From Chelonoidis abingdonii (Eukaryota > Chordata > Testudines > Testudinidae), in the NCBI RefSeq assembly GCF_003597395.2, contig NC_133776.1, positions 38,910,491 through 38,974,490 of the forward strand: 64,000 nucleotides of DNA, written 5' to 3'. Positions within the stretch are counted from its first letter, which is position 1, and every line of letters begins with the position of its first letter. A program made the translations under genes and the position numbers. A model generated the notes under the pieces. The model worked only from the letters and a program-made list of their open reading frames with translations, made no database searches and was not told where the DNA came from. Shown piece after piece: positions 11,971 through 24,509 of the stretch.

Positions 11971-11985
11971 CAGTTATGAAGACTT

Positions 11986-12879
11986 GCAGAGCACTGATTA
12001 TTTTGTCCTAAACTGTGGTATTGTGCATACATTGAAACAATTTAAGCTGGCTATCACAAAGAGGGGAGAAACATGTTATCTTCAATTCAGACTGTTTTTA
12101 TTGTATAAGCACTCCACACACATTTAAGACAGGGCTATCCATAGGCAGCCTATGAGCCCTGCGGGCTGTTTGAATGACTCATTACTACACTATGTGTTTT
12201 CATATGGCATTCTGCAAAGTATGTATCCCATACTGCAGCAGGAAAGCATTGTGCTTTTGCCAGACCTGCATAAGGAAAGACAGAGGTGAGTCTGTGCCCG
12301 GGGGGAGGGGAGAGGAGGGGAAGGATGTAGCGTGGGGGTTTGGGTTCAGTGTGGGTGCAAAGGGTTGGATAGGGGTTCAGGTTTGGGGTAGGGAAGCAGC
12401 TCTCTTGGGATGTTTTCACAAAATGCAGAGTCTCAATTTGTAATAGTTTTGCAATCTGCATGCTAAAACATGTGTTCTCCGAGAGAAGAATCAATAATTC
12501 TAATTCAGTATTACACACAAGCAGATTGTAAATGCAGATTTTTTAATTGAAATTTCAAATGTATGATTTTCTTATTTATTTAGCAAGAGGGTTGGTCAAT
12601 AAATAGAATTGCATTTTGGAAAAATGAATTTTTTACACTTCAAAAAATTTTCAAATTATTTAATGAAATTTTTTTAAATGAAATATAACATTATTTTTTA
12701 AATAGTACAGTTTGGGAAGTTCTCTCACTTTTCCATACTTTTTCTTCTTTTTCTTTTATTTCACTGGAAGGTGGGGGGAATTGTAAAATAAATTGAAAAA
12801 ACCTCTGGTTATTCTATATGCAGTGGGAAACAGTGGCTGTAAGTACATTGTTGCTTCTTAATATATGCTACCATTGCAG
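11986..12879. other. Intergenic sequence downstream of PAX3
   Basis: No gene is recognised. 12290-12400 is a G-rich stretch (GGGGGAGGGGAGAGGAGGGG and following) of repeat-like character. The remainder, 12530-12800, is very AT-rich. Confidence 0.4.
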
Positions 12880-14845
12880 ATTATAGGATCACAGGACTGG
12901 AAGGGACCTCAAGTGGTCTAGTTCAGTCCCCTGCACTCGAGGCAGGACCAATTATTATCTGGACCATCCCTGACAGGTATTTGTCTAACTTGCTCTTAAA
13001 AATCTCCAATGACAGAGATTCCACAACCTTCCTAGGCAATTTATTCCAGTGCTTAACCACTCTGACAGTTAAGAAGTTTTTCCTAATGTCCAACCTAAAT
13101 CGCCCGTCTGTAATTTAAGTCCATTGCCTTCTTGTCCTTCCTCGAGAGGTTAAAGAAAACATTTTCTCCGTCGTCCTTGTCAATTACCTTTATGACTTGA
13201 AAACTGTTATCATGTCCCCTCTCAGTCTCTTCTCCAGACTAAACAACCTAGTTTTTTCAACCTTTCCTCACAGGTCTATTTTTAGACCTTAATCATATTT
13301 GTGCTCTTTCTGAGACTTCTCAATTTGTCGCATCCTTCACGTGAAATGTGGTGCCTGAAACTGGACCATATACTCTGCTGAGGCTTATAAGCACTAGAGT
13401 GAATATATATTTGTGTTTTTGAAAATCTGTAATAATCCCAGATGATAATTTGCTTTTTTTTTTTTTTTTTTTTTGGCAACAGTTTGACTCATATTTAGCT
13501 TGTGATCTCCGATGACCCCTAGATCCCTTTCCGCAGTACTCCTTCCTAGGCAGTCATTTCCCGGTTTGTATGTGTGCAACTGATAGTTCCTTCCTAACGG
13601 GAGTACTTTGCATTTTTCCTAGTTGAATTTCATCCTATTTACTTCAGACTATTTCTCCAGGTTGTCCAGAGCATTCTGAATTTTAATCCTATCCTCCAAA
13701 GCACTTGCAACTCCTCCCAGCTTGATAGCATCCGCAAACTTTATAAGTGTATTCTCTATGCCATTATCTAAATCATTGATAAAGATATGGAACAGAACCT
13801 GACCCAGAACAGATCCTTGCAGGACCCCACTTGACATGCCCTTCCAGCATGACCGTGAACCACTGATAAGTATTGTTTGGGAATGTTTTTTCAGCCAATT
13901 ATGCACCCACTTTATAGTAGCTTTATCTAGGTTGTAGTTCCCTATTTTGTTTATGAAATGGTTATGCAAGATGGTATCAAAAGCCATACTGAAGTCAAGC
14001 TATGCCACATCTACCCTTTCCCCACTATCCATAAAGCTTATTATTCTGTCAAAGAGAGCTGTTAGTTTGGTTTGACATGATTTATTCTTGACAAATCCAT
14101 GCTGACTGTAACTTATCACCTTATTATCGTCTAGGTGTTTGCAAACTGATTGCTTAATTATTTGCTCCGTCATCTTTTCAGGTACTGAATTTAAGCTGAC
14201 TGGTCTGTAATTCCCCAAATTGTCCTTATTCTCCTTTTATAGATGGGCACTATTATTTGCCCTTTTCCAGTCCTCTGAAATCTTTCCCATCTTCCATGAC
14301 TTTTTGAAGATAATCACTAATGGTTCAGATATCTCCTCAGTCAGTTCCTTGAGTATTCTAGGATGCATTTCATCAGGCCCTGGTGACTCGAAGACACCTA
14401 TCTTGTCTAAAAATTTTAACTTGTTCTTTCCCTATTTTAGCCTCTGATCCTACCTCATTTTCATTGGCATTCACTATGTTAGATGTCCAATCACTACTAA
14501 ACTTTTTGGTGAAAACTGAAACAAAAAAGTCATTTAGCACTTCTGCCATTTCCACATTTTCTGTTATTGTTTTTTCCCATCATTGAGTAATGGGCCCATT
14601 CTGTCCTTGCTCTTCCTCTTGCTTCTAATGTATTTGTAGAATGTTTTCTTGTTATCTTTTATGGCTCTAGCTAGTTTAATCTAATTTTGTGCCTTGGCCT
14701 TTCTAATTTTGTCCCCACACATTTGTGTTTTGTTTATATTCATCCTCTGTAATTTGACCTAGTTTCCACTTTTTGTAGGATTCTTTTTGCGTTTCAGATC
14801 ATTAAAGAGCTCCTGAATAAGCCAGGGTAGTCTCTAGCCATGTGC
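12880..14845 (-). mobile_element. CR1 LINE, 5'-truncated, minus strand
   Basis: A retroposon about 2 kb long reading right to left. Its 3' end at 12880 has the CR1 hallmark (complement of GATCACAGGACTGGAAGGGACC). Minus-strand translation gives reverse-transcriptase blocks YRPVSLNSVPEKMTEQIIKQ (near 14200) and MAFDTILHN, VLQGSVLGQVLFHIFINDLD and FADAIKLGG (13650-13990). The catalytic FADD is changed to FADA, and a TAG at 14000-14002 interrupts the frame between VDVA and LDFSMAFDT, so it is dead. The 5' part is missing beyond about 14845. A run of 21 T at 13454-13474 lies inside the 3' UTR. Confidence 0.92.
13649..14218 (-). pseudogene. CR1 reverse transcriptase remnant
   Basis: Two segments in the same minus-strand frame are separated by one TAG codon at 14000-14002. 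The upstream one (14218-14003) carries the palm motif NYRPVSLNSV and HGFVKNKSCQT. The downstream one (13987-13649) carries FDTILHN, VLQGSVLG and the mutated active site FADA, where the second Asp of FADD is lost. CR1 enzymes use these motifs for target-primed reverse transcription. Endonuclease sequence is absent because of 5' truncation. Confidence 0.88.
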
Positions 14846-15244
14846 TTTTCCAAAGAGATGTTAACCATTAAAATGAAGCACCATGAGCTCTCTTCCGTTA
14901 TCCTTACATTTCAGCACCATCCTCTTCCTGGAGTTTCTCCTCCTCGGTTACTCTAGTTCTGAGGGAACTGTTTGTGATTTCTCCCTTTTCTCCATTACTG
15001 AAGTGCTTTCCTGACCTGAAGCTAAAAGACAGGCATTTGATCTGACTCCCTCTTCATTTGCTCTGTCACTCGTCTCTTTTGTTCTCTGCCTCCAAGCACT
15101 TCATAATACAGTAGATTTATGCAGAGAAGGAGAGCTAGAGACAGCATGGCTGAGGAGAAAGTCAACCAGCCCACTTACATATGATCCTTGGAAACAGGGC
15201 ATTGGGATGAACAGTCCCTAAGGAAGGAAGGAGCAGGAGACATA
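14846..15244. other. Spacer between CR1 and MITE
   Basis: No recognised gene or repeat. It is moderately pyrimidine-rich (for example CTCCTCCTCGG) and ends with the ATA that flanks the next element. Confidence 0.4.
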
Positions 15245-15538
15245 GGCCACGTCTATACGACGCGTTGTATCGGCGCGTTACAATCGATTGCTCGGGGATC
15301 GATATATCACGTCTCATCTAGATGCAATATATCGGTACCTGAGCGCGCTTACATCGATTCCGGAACTCCACCGAAACCAACAGAGTTCCGGAATCGACAT
15401 GGCGAGCCGTGCACATCGATCCCGCGCGGTGAAGACGGGTGAGTAGATCGATTTTAGATAATCGATTTCAGCCACGCTATTCTCATAGCTGAAATTGCGT
15501 ATCTAAAATCGGTTTTCGCGCGTCGTGTAGACCTGGCC
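15245..15538. mobile_element. CpG-rich Harbinger-type MITE
   Basis: A 294-bp element with inverted ends GGCCACGTCTATACGACGCG and CGCGCGTCGTGTAGACCTGG(CC), flanked by ATA on both sides (15242-15244 and 15539-15541), a 3-bp duplication of Harbinger size. It has about 35 CpG dinucleotides by my count, against very few in neighbouring DNA, and six ATCGAT motifs. It has no coding capacity. The 84-residue open frame across it is a by-product. Confidence 0.85.
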
Positions 15539-16380
15539 ATAGAGGCTAAAACCAGGGATCTCCTCCCCAAATTAGAAGACTTAAGATATGCCTACTGAAA
15601 TGCTTGCCAAAAGTGTTCACAATTATGTGGATCCTTTGTATATCTACATAGGTCTTGTGTTATACTAGTTTTTTTTATCAAGCTCTAAGCAGAAATGGTT
15701 CTGGAAGGCCATACATGCAGCCAAAATATGAACCCTAACCACTTGGAAGGTAAAACTGATACCAACTATGAATACTGCTTCAGTTTGCTTTTGGAGATAG
15801 CAAGTATGTGCTAAAGATTTTTTTGTCCATATAAATAAGCTGGCTACATATTGTGTAATATGGAGTCCATTCCTGGATCCCTATGTGCAGCGGATGACCA
15901 ATCAATTATTTAATAGATACCAGAATTCAGAAGCATTTCCGATCTAAATATGAATCAAGAGCACAGCCGTGACCTTTAAGAAATTACCTTTATGCTCTGT
16001 GGCATTATCCAAACTTTTCATATATTTTCTTTCTTTCTTATTTATATGTTGAGTCACCACGAAAAAATCCTTGCAGCTTGGTACATATTTGATTTGGTAT
16101 CTATGTTAATGCCTCTTTGCTTATTTTTGTTGTTATTTTGGAATAACTGCACTGGTTATAGGTTTTTAAATGGGGTCAATTTTCCATTTTTTTTTCTGGG
16201 CAGTAATATAGTGGTCACCATTCAAATAACCTACATTTTCCAACAGTTTTTGCACAGTGATCTCTGGAAGCCAGAATTTTCCACTGGAAACAAATACAGT
16301 ATTTGAGATAACACTGTGGTAAGTACTGGTAAACATTAAGACTGTTTTAGAGAGATTTTCAAAGATATGAATGGCCATTA
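15539..16380. other. Intergenic sequence without recognised feature
   Basis: AT-rich. Open frames at 15992-16306 (+) and 16166-16399 (-) overlap, lack family motifs and look random. Confidence 0.45.
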
Positions 16381-16900
16381 GCAGCTCCCTGAAAGTCATC
16401 GAGGGTCAGGCACCTACCCACAATTTGTGTTTGAAAATCTGTGTGATTTAGAGAGTGAGAGTGATTTAGGACCAATTTTTCAAAGGTATGGCACCTAAGG
16501 TACAAAATAAGTGCTTCATGGGATTTTCAAAATCATGCAGGCCCGGATTTGTAAAGGTATTTAGGCATTGCTGCACTCAGCATTGTAATGCTAATCCAAT
16601 TTAGAAGCCTAAATCTCATTTTCAAAAGTGATTTAGGTGCTTAGGAGCCTAAATCCCATTGATAGTGAATGGAATTAAGGGCCTAAATCACTTCAGAAAA
16701 TGAGTTTTAGGCTGCTAAATTAGATAAGCATTGCAATGCTGAGTGCAGCAATGCCTAAATACCTTTATAAATCTGGGCCTTAGGCTGATTTCAAGGGGCA
16801 ATAGGTACCTAGGTGCTTTTGAAAATCCCACTGGGTATCTACTTGCATCTTCAGGCATCTATATACCTCTAAAAATTTGGCCCTTAGTGTGTACCCTAGA
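16381..16900. repeat. Old inverted-repeat element with a 242-bp foldback core
   Basis: Core 16539-16780: a left arm beginning AGGCCCGGATTTGTAAAGGT is mirrored by a right arm whose reverse complement begins AGGCCCAGATTTATAAAGGT. The arms are about 105 bp each and nearly identical, including ATTGCTGCACTCAGCATTG. Weaker mirrored sequence (GGTATCTACTTGCATCTTC, GGCACCTACCC, TTTTGAAAATCC) extends outside the core on both sides, so the whole element is about 500 bp. No target duplication was identified. Confidence 0.75.
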
Positions 16901-18540
16901 GCTTCATCATTCCTTTATAGAACAACCCAGATAATTTATCCAGTTTAGCTTTTTTTTTTTTAATGTTACTAACCTATTTATGTAACCAAGATACAATATA
17001 TTGTAATATTTCAAAGGAGTGCAACTGAGGGTAGTCAGTAAAGCATGCTAATCACTGCAATGATATATAGGATAGTTACTTCCTGTTACCAGAATGCTGT
17101 TGATTATTGCTGATGTGTAAAAGGTAAGTTTTTCATGTGTCAGCAACTGTGAAAGCCCTTCGATGTGTTCTGTATGTAATGTGGTTTCTTTTGGCCTTAA
17201 ACTCCATAAAACTTAATTCCTAATAGAGAAATATGTAAAATGAGCACAAAATCAGTTCAAGCCATTGACTGTCAATGAAACAGTCAAAAATAATATCTGG
17301 AACCCCTGAACTTCTACTGATGATTGATTAGAAAATTGTATTAGCTCATATTGCTTCACAGAACAGGTGCATGAAAAGCTGCCACCTGAGCAGCAGCTCC
17401 CACTTTCAGTCTGGTTTGGATCTTCCAATGGCTAACAAACAATGGCTGTACATTTTTAGTTGATTGCTATATGCTTTTCATGTAATGTATGGATACATAT
17501 TTTGCTGCAATGTGTGTATATATAACATCCCTATGTTCATAAAGCAGAGCCCATAATAGATCTGCATGGCTGTGAGTATATTCTGTATATAGTTTTATGT
17601 ATTGTATGTATGTATGTATGTATATCAAGTGCACACACAGAGACTCAGAATTATCATATGAAAATAACTATGTCAGTTAGAATAATGCTGTAAAAAACTT
17701 GCACCAATAGTTGAAATACAAAAATAGGGAGCCTGCTGCTACTCCCACTGAAGTCAATAGGAGTTTTGCACTCCTTGCTGTACATCACCCACTCTCTCTG
17801 GCTATGTGTGGGAAACTTGTGGAAAGTGGTAAAGTCATGCTGTGGGCCAAGCTGGAAAGCAGTGCTCTGGCCAGTCCCCAGCTAGGGGAGTGCTCATGAT
17901 GTGACAGGTCTTAATCCTACAAACTACGTCTCACATGAGTAGTCCTTGAAGTCAACTCACATATGTAGGATTGGATCAGATCAATCAGAAAATGCTTTGT
18001 TGACTTACTGTTAAACCATGTTGCCACAAGCAAGTAGCTGTGGCAAAGTGCAGCATACCACCAAAAAGAATCAATGGAACAACATTGTTTTTAATGCATT
18101 TGTGTTGCCTCGGAGTCAATGACCAAATGGCTTATAATGCTGAGCGCTTGTGGCTAGCCAGCCAGTATGGCCTTTGGACATGCACTGTTTGTTATCCAAC
18201 AACTCAGCCTATGTCATAAAAAATCACAGTAAACCTGGGAAGACACATTGCTTTTAACCTTTGCTGAATAATTTAATAAAGTTAGTTTCATACACAAATA
18301 TGAGAGAGTGGCTGCTGATAAGAGCAGAACTATTGTTTTCTTGTCTCAGACCTGGAGACAGTTCAGAAGCTTTATCAACTATTCAGTATCTTCATCATTG
18401 GTGAGGCTTATCCCTGACACCATTACCAAATGTTAAGCTGCTTGTTTCTTCTTTGCCTCACTTCCCTTCTTTCAGTTCTCATGCTGATATGGTTTCCTGT
18501 GCTGTGTATGATTATAGGACAATGCTTTCAGTTTTTCTTA
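16901..18540. other. Intergenic sequence without recognised gene
   Basis: AT-rich, with an (ATGT)n tract at 17604-17624. The open frame at 17711-17899 shows no family motif. The last bases, TTA (18538-18540), are the target duplication of the next MITE. Confidence 0.45.
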
Positions 18541-18797
18541 GGGCTTTTCTACACTACCACTTAAGTCTATGTAACTTGCATCGCTCAGGATGTGAAAAAG
18601 CCACTCCTCCTGAGTGACGCAAATTACATTGACTTAAAGCAGTGTCCACCCTGTACTATGTCGGCAGGAGGTGGAGTAACTCTGCGGATGGCAGAGTGCT
18701 TTCCCATCGGCATAGCATGTCTTCACCAGACACGCTACAGTGGTGCAGCTGCACTGGTGCAGTTGTGCCAGTGTAGCGCAGTAGTGTAGACTAGCCT
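18541..18797. mobile_element. Harbinger-type MITE with TTA duplication
   Basis: A 257-bp element. The ends GGGCTTTTCTACACTACC and GTAGTGTAGACTAGCCT are inverted relative to each other, and TTA flanks both sides (18538-18540, 18798-18800). The interior contains mirrored blocks TTGCATCGCTCAGG and CTCCTGAGTGACGCAA. It shares its end signature with the 4.1-kb element at 24681-28792, whose transposase family could have mobilised it. Confidence 0.82.
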
Positions 18798-19073
18798 TTA
18801 TCCCTTATGCAATTATTCTTATAGGTGCAGTTAAATGTTCTTAAATACAACCACCCTCCCGCTATATATGTATGCCCTATGTCTTACTAAATAGATGTGC
18901 CGCTTCTTTTAAAAACGATTGTGATATATTTTCTCAAAAGAATAGTCCATAATTCTGATCCTGCAGTTCTTACATCGGCCAGATTAAAAGGCATATAACA
19001 CCCAAAAGCTTTTCATATGCTACCTTGGTGCTTGTATATGTACACAAACCAGTGGAGCATCACACAGGGATTT

Positions 19074-19250
19074 TCATAGATTCTTGGGTTTTGAGACCAG
19101 ATGAGATCATTAGCTCATCTAGTCTGAGCTCCTGTATAACGTAGGCCATAGAATTCAATCTGGTTCTTCCTGCACTGAGCCCAGCTACTTGTGTGTGTCT
19201 GAAACGTATCTTCCAGAAGGCCTCTAGTCTTGTTCTAAAGACTCACCTTG
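19074..19250 (-). mobile_element. CR1 3'-end fragment
   Basis: TCATAGATTCTTGGGTTTTG, GAGATCATTAGCTCATCTAG and CTCCTGTATAACGTAGGCCA, in that order, form the reverse complement of a CR1-type LINE 3' end. It is a short old copy without coding sequence. Confidence 0.7.
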
Positions 19251-20053
19251 GTTTACACACTCCCATATGAATCATGTATGTATATTACATCCTGGAGGGT
19301 GTCACAAGGCTGTAGGACAGTACTAATTGACAAGGTTCAGAACCAGCATAACACCAAGCAATGGCTGATGGCTACTATTCTACCCCATTGCTAACAGTCA
19401 CCTGCAGCAGGCCAGCCTCATGACCATCCAGAACTTACCCAGCGTGCCGAGGCTCAGGATTTGTTCCCCCTAGCATTTCTACTTTGGAGCTCCCTTTCCC
19501 CCATCCTCAGCCCTTCTACTCTGACTTTTCTCTTGTTTGAAAATTTGCCCCAATAGGAGTTTTGCCTGAATAAGGCCTTCAGGACTGGGCCAGTTCTCTT
19601 CCATGAGAGTTTTGCGTGCATAAGCAATGTGGGATTGGACCCACACTTTAGATACCAACTTTATTAATTGGTCAGCCCATGTGGACGTGGGACAAAGTTG
19701 GCTTTAAGCCGCACTGACACCATCCCAGTTCTGAGCTGTCGCTGGAGCCAATGCAACCCCCAGGCCTCTCTGAGGTCTGCCTATAGTTGGCTCTGCAACA
19801 TGGAACCTCACAGACCCTCCGCAGAGAGCAATGTGACTCCATGCCTTCTTCTGAACATGTCCCAGGCCATTCCCTTTACATTAGGGCTTGCAAGGGGGAA
19901 GGAAGCACCATAGGATGGCATTATGATAGCCCAGTGTGGAGCCTATGCTGGGGGAATTCTCCTATCAGCTTTGTGGCTACACTGCCAAACAGCATACAGG
20001 GAACAACTGAAGGGCAAATTCCTCCTATAGTTCATAATATCCTGAAGCTGTAG
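19251..20053. other. Intergenic sequence without recognised gene
   Basis: GC content is higher than in neighbouring DNA. Open frames at 19668-19913 and 19787-20053 overlap in different frames and carry no domain motif. Confidence 0.4.
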
Positions 20054-20280
20054 CTATGCTACTGTAACCCTATAGTGTAGTTACAACCTACAGTGAGGAA
20101 AGGGGTTTTTCCATTGTTGTAGGGACTCCAGCTCCCTGAATAACAGTAGCTAGGCGAACAGAAGCATTCTTCCAACAGCCCATCTGCTTCTACACCGGGG
20201 TTAGGTTGGCAAACCTACAGGGCCCAAGGGTATGGATTTTTCACACCCCCTTAGTGCTGTAGCTATGTCCACCTAAGTGT
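20054..20280. mobile_element. Relic of Harbinger-like MITE
   Basis: The blocks ATGGATTTTTCACACCCCC, TGCTGTAGCTATGTCCACCT and GGGTTAGGTTGGCA resemble the small MITEs at 7756-7944 and 63650-63760. Its ends are eroded. Confidence 0.4.
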
Positions 20281-23200
20281 TAAGTGAAAATCAGGCCTCA
20301 GGCTTAGCCACTGGTGTTCCTAGCTTGGATGATTCCCAGCTTTGACTCCCAGATAGAGCTCCCAAATACGCCATTAATCTTTTATTTTATTTCTACTGAT
20401 AAAGCTACAAGCATTTTTTTAAAGGAAAAAGTGGTGAAAGCCTCAGCCACGCTTTAAATTCTATTGGTTGGTTTCTTCAGCCTCAAAGTTTTGTGGCATG
20501 TCAACTGTAGTCCCTTGTAACATAAACATTTATTTTAATTGCACATTCTGCTTGATTTTTTTACTTTAAATGAAAGAATTAATTTAAATTGAGACTGTGC
20601 CAAATTTGGTGGGGATAGATATACAGAGTAGCGAAGAAAAACCCAAATGATCAATAAAAAAGATGAAATATTGGTTTAGTGTCACTTTTGTATTTTATTT
20701 TTAAAAAGTAAGGAAAATATTTTAAAAGGTGATTGCTTAAATGATTTTAAATTATAATTTTAAAAAAGTACCTGGAAAGTGTAAAACAAAGTCCAATTGC
20801 GTATTTCTTTTATAAATGAGATGTGCACTTTAATATGTTGTAGTTTAATGCATAGTCAGTATCTGTTTTGTGTCCCTTTCTATTTCCATTCGTAGAGGAG
20901 GGGAATCTACAGCATTAAAGTCACAAGCTACAGAGGTTGGCTATTTATCTTAAACACTAGAAACTCATGTGATCATTTCTAGAGGTCCATATTTTAGTCA
21001 GTGAGGTGTCAGCCGTGGTTAGCTGTCAAATATTCCCATTAAAAAGCATAATTTTTAAAAATAGCAATTAGTCTGATGAAATAAAATTATGTAAATCTTA
21101 TTTAGTCCTCCTATCAAGTCAGTCCTGAGTTCCCAGTTCACTCCAAACACCCATTAACCAGCTGTAATGTGGAGGAAAGCATTACTACATCATTTGCATT
21201 TCTTAATGTTCTTAAAGTTCATTTTACACATTGTAGAATCTCAGGTCAAGGTTTTAAAAAATGACTGGTGGTTTGTGATGTACCAGCGTTTTGAGAGCAT
21301 AATTTGGAGACATCTTAGAAGAGCCTGCTATTCAGAAGGCTCGCACTTTCTGCCACTGTCTCCAGTTCGGTACTAGAGCACGTTGAAATTTTTCTGATGG
21401 AGCATTTTTCCAGCCGATTCAGTGAAATTGACACATTCAGGGGGAACATGTCAGTTGGGACAATGTTTTGGAGAAACTGAGTACAAGCATTTCGATGAAG
21501 GGTCAAGCGAATTTAAAAATCTCACAATTTCTAGTTCCTGGGCATTTCTACCCAAAAGCAGAGGCACACAGGCTAAGGAGCCACTTTTGAAAATCTTAAG
21601 CCCAGCATCATACTAGGTTAAATCGTGGCGGGCCCAATGCAACTGGAGGAGGGCAAGGGATTACTGTCACTCTGCGGGACCTTCCCAAAAAGGGGCAAGG
21701 AGGAGGCAGCCATAGTAAGCCAGGCTAGCATATGCTGCTCCCCTATAAGGGGTATTGCAGGTGGCTCCCCTCGCCCCATAGTGGTCACAGAGCTCTAGCC
21801 CTGTAATACCTGAAGGACAGGGCTGTGACTACAGGTCTGATTTTACCATAATGGCGAGATTCCCAATGGGAGCCAGGGGGAGTGGAACTGCCAGGTGGGG
21901 GCAGTGGAAATATTGAGGCTGCTCTGTCCTCCTGTAAACTTATGCATGCCTGAGTGGGACGGAGGGAGAGCAGGACCCAGAGGGGATAGAGTGGTTGTCA
22001 TGGGGAACAGGGAGCAGGATCTGGAGAGGCTAGAATAGGTCTGGGAGAAAGTAGGAACCTCTGGCACTCCCCTTCCTACCCTGGAGCCAGCTGCTTCTTC
22101 CCCATAGTCTCAGAACATCTCCTCATTTCCTCTTTTTATCCCGCTACACCCTCCCCCGCCCTGATGGGTTTTGGAAATTTTTGGAAATCTGAGCACTAAG
22201 TGCTTCAACTGGGTTTCTAAATGGGAGCTGAATTCTTGAGAAAATCGGGCCCCAGCTGTGGTTGGGGAGCACTGCCTTCAGGATAAGGTCTCCCCAGCTT
22301 TAACTGAATGGTTTCAAAGCTCCAGGAACTGATGTTATGATACTTTATAAGAGAATAGGGGAAAAATACAGATTCCAGACTGAGTTTATTGGCCCAATCT
22401 TACTCCCATTAACTTTAGTGGAAGCTGGATCAGGCCTTATATCACTATATGAGCATAGGATGTGTCATCAAGCACTGCTAAGTTCCAGTCCCAGCTCTGC
22501 TGCATATGCTGAACTTGGTGAGAAAATATGCATTATGGCCCCAGTACAGCAAAGCACTTGAATATGGACATAACTTGGAGGATGATGAGTAGTCCTACTG
22601 GAGTGGCACTACTCACATGCTTAAAGTTAAGCCTATGTTTATTCACTTTGCTGAATTAAAACCTATGAGGCTTTGGCTCTCCCTTTTCCCATCTGTAAAT
22701 TAAGGATAATCCTGCTTCACTGGGATGTTATGAAGCTAATTACTTAATATTTACAGATGACTTGGAAGGCATCTGCTGTGACTTTCAAAGCCTCCTTGGA
22801 GATCTGGACACATTGAACCATTTTAAAATCCCATAGACAGCTTTGAATGCCTCAGCAGTAAAGTGTTACATAAGTGCTAAGTATTACTATGGCCTGAAAG
22901 AAAACTGTTTTCTTATATTTCATATTATTACTATTATTTTATTATATTTTAATAACCACTTAAAAACAGGAAAGCTAGCCTAGGAAAACAACTGGTGAAA
23001 TCATCATTTCTAAGGAGGAGCCTTTTATCCTAAAGGCTTCTATAAAAAAAAAATACAAAGACTAATAGACTGGAGATCAGTCTTCAAGTCCTGTGCACTG
23101 ACTTTAATGGGAGTTTTGCATGTGTGAAGACTGTGAAGTGAGGAAAGTAAAGAGCACCAGGGACTTATGCTTTCTGAAACGACAATGCTATGGCTTCTAT

Positions 23201-24095
23201 TCTGATTCTGCTCAAGGTTATCACGAAAGATTCACTTTGGCAGCTTGTTCAGTGACTAAATCTTGATATTCTTCTGGCTTAATTCATAACATAACTGTCA
23301 GCTATTGCCCTGTGTTTATATTTCCCATCCATTTCTCACATTTCCAAAGGATACTGATATGCGATCCTGGCAGTTTAGCTACTATAATTGGCATTTTTCT
23401 AGGGCCAAAAGGAAACGGAGGCCTTACCCGCCATACTTCTTTAATTTCTGAAAAAACAAGAAGTAACATGGTTAATCCTCTTTTTGATCTTCCCCCCCTT
23501 TGAGTTTCCCTTATATTTGTTTCCCTTTTAATCTTTTATTTTCTTTTTAATCTTCACTTACTGTCTCCCCACATCATTTGAAGAATTCCATGTACTTATG
23601 TCTTTAGAAGAATTGGACCGTGCTACGGAAATGATTCTTTAGGATCCTGTTCAAAATACCATTATTCACTTTTGGCTGTTTGGGGCTGGGGCTGGGGCAG
23701 CGCTGGTAGAGAACAATTTTACAGCAGCATTTACGAGGACTTTTCATTGGATTATTATTAATTTCTATTAACAGAACATTAATTTGTTCAAGTAAATACA
23801 AAGTCCGTGTGCCAGAAACACCTTGGGCTAGATTGTAAATTAGACTATGTGTCTGCACAGGAGTATCAGAGATAATAAGCATCTCACACTCACTATTCTC
23901 TGGGCTTTCTGTGCCATTAGTGCAGTGGTGTAGGAATAAAGGGGTTCTTCAGGAATGGGTGGGTTCAGCACAGCTGACCCAATGCAAGGGATGGAGTAGT
24001 GATAGGCCAGCAGCAAATTACTTCCTTCTTCCCATTCCCTTGCAGCAGTTGTGCCTCAGTTCCTCGGGCTGATGCTGGGGTGTTGCAGTTTATGC
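20281..24095. other. Gene-poor stretch
   Basis: No gene is recognised over 3.8 kb. 20500-21100 is very AT-rich. 21600-22260 is GC-richer and repeat-like with short unsupported open frames. 22540-22680 contains CAGCAAAGCACTTGAATATG, kin to the palindromic repeat at 38776-38925. Confidence 0.4.
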
Positions 24096-24219
24096 CAGGG
24101 TGACCAGACAGCAAATGTGAAAAATCGGGATGGGAGTGGGGGATGATAGGAGTCTATATAAGAAAAAGACACAAAAATCGGAACTGTCCCTATAAAATCC
24201 AGACATTTGGTCACCCTAG
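24096..24219. mobile_element. Short TIR element (GGTGACCAGA family), copy 1
   Basis: The ends CAGGGTGACCAGACAG and TTTGGTCACCCTAG are inverted repeats. The interior order AAAATCGGGATGGGAGTGGG, AGAAAAAGACACAAAAATCG and ACTGTCCCTATAAAATCC repeats at 54481-54601 and 57226-57345. It is a non-coding DNA transposon whose target duplication is not clear. Confidence 0.7.
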
Positions 24220-24386
24220 CACCACCCTTTGCTCAAAACTGTGCCTAAAGACACAATCTAACCCTTTGAGTTCAGAGGAGGGTGTGTATACTATAGTATG
24301 TGCATTCCATTCTTCATAATTCTCTTGTGCAAATGCACACAGAGCCTTCAAATCCTCCCTCATGTAAGCAGTGTTCTGTCTACAAG

Positions 24387-24509
24387 CAGGGCCGGCTCTA
24401 GGTTTTTTGCTGCTGAAGCAAAAAAAAAAAAAGGGTGGCCAGAATGCCACCGCTGGAATTGTGCCACCTCAGCACATGCTCAGTTTGCTGGTGTCTAGAG
24501 CCAGCCCTG
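24387..24509. mobile_element. 123-bp hAT-type MITE
   Basis: The ends CAGGGCCGGCTCTAGG and CTAGAGCCAGCCCTG are inverted. The flanks TCTACAAG (24379-24386) and TCTGAAAG (24510-24517) agree at 6 of 8 bases, consistent with a hAT duplication. An A-run at 24420-24432 lies inside. Confidence 0.78.

Larger units (their letters stand above)
10539..11985 (+). other. PAX3: Probable PAX3 3' UTR
   Basis: It follows the exon 9 stop codon and is AT-rich and free of recognisable transposons for about 1.5 kb, unlike the flanking DNA. AATAAA hexamers occur at 10747-10752, 11664-11669 and 11965-11970. The last two would give a UTR of roughly 1.15 or 1.45 kb, similar to mammalian PAX3. Short open frames on both strands within it have no family resemblance. 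An (AAC)n tract lies at 11251-11272. The true end needs RNA evidence. Confidence 0.65.

Noticed and set aside
12174..12518. Frames of 89 and 122 residues on opposite strands near a G-rich tract
   Set aside because: They overlap each other, are low in complexity and have no family resemblance.
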